A DNA stretch of 64,000 bases, from NCBI RefSeq assembly GCF_900496995.4, contig NC_044011.1, positions 10,882,041 through 10,946,040 of the forward strand, read 5' to 3'. The translations under genes and the position numbers were made by a program. Below, one piece after another: positions 63,760 to 64,000 of the stretch; the stretch's first letter is position 1, and each line of letters opens with the position of its first letter. The notes under the pieces were generated by a model. That model saw nothing but the letters and a program-made list of their open reading frames with translations, was not told the origin of the DNA and searched no databases. The stretch comes from Aquila chrysaetos chrysaetos (lineage: Eukaryota; Chordata; Aves; Accipitriformes; Accipitridae).

Positions 63760-64000
63760 CAGGGTGAGGTATGCCAAACACCCCCCCGGGAGGGGCCCGA
63801 CTCGCCCTCTGCAGGACGTGCGTGCCCCCCCGGCCCATAACTAACATCCAGAGCCCCCAGCCCGCCCAGCCGAGGCCAGCACCGCAGCGAGGGCTCCCTT
63901 CCCAACCCTCTGCCGCCCGTGTCCTGCCTCAGCCTTCGCTCTTCTGGTGCGCGCCAGCGCCATCACCTGCTAAAACACACCTCAACGCCCGCTGCCGCCT
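63760..64000. promoter_or_regulatory. PNLDC1: CpG-rich start of the PNLDC1 promoter region
   Basis: The last 240 bases turn GC- and CpG-rich, the expected place for the PNLDC1 promoter and first exon. I could not find the family's first-exon motif (acidic-Ala-Asp-Phe before the LDMEF segment) on the minus strand here, so the exon probably lies just beyond the edge. Confidence 0.55.

Overview
The window is vertebrate nuclear DNA, most likely from a bird. Introns are AT-rich and the coding exons are short. The gene order IGF2R–MAS1–PNLDC1, all on the minus strand, is the conserved amniote block found on human chromosome 6q25. A solo LTR at 32.6 kb looks like a family I know from bird genomes. 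I saw no bacterial-type genes, tRNA, rRNA or CRISPR array.

Left part (1–13.3 kb): the 5' end of IGF2R, the cation-independent mannose-6-phosphate / IGF2 receptor. Exon 1 (signal peptide) lies in a strong CpG island at about 11.9–13.25 kb. Exon 2 (start of the first luminal repeat) lies at 4.5–4.6 kb. The rest of the gene runs off the left edge. A cluster of E-boxes close to the CLEAR motif lies just upstream of the start codon.

Middle (13.3–52 kb): gene-poor DNA around one intact single-exon gene, MAS1, a G-protein-coupled receptor (26.0–27.0 kb, minus). About 17 kb away, on the opposite strand, is a broken MAS/MRGPR-family paralogue (43.7–44.6 kb). This stretch also holds a polypurine tract, a small palindrome of telomere-like hexamers, a solo LTR flanked by a 5-bp target-site duplication, and small direct repeats.

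Right part (52.2–63.6 kb): PNLDC1, the PARN-family 3' exonuclease that trims piRNA precursors. I reconstructed 18 coding exons with consistent splice phases, ending in a membrane-anchor exon and an AATAAA signal. They give about 505 residues and keep all DEDD catalytic residues. Only the first coding exon was not found; it is probably past the right edge, where a CpG-rich stretch begins.

The three genes share a strand and an old neighbourhood but no obvious pathway: lysosomal sorting receptor, membrane GPCR and germline RNA processing. Nearly all long open frames in the rest of the window are chance frames or reverse-strand shadows of PNLDC1 exons.
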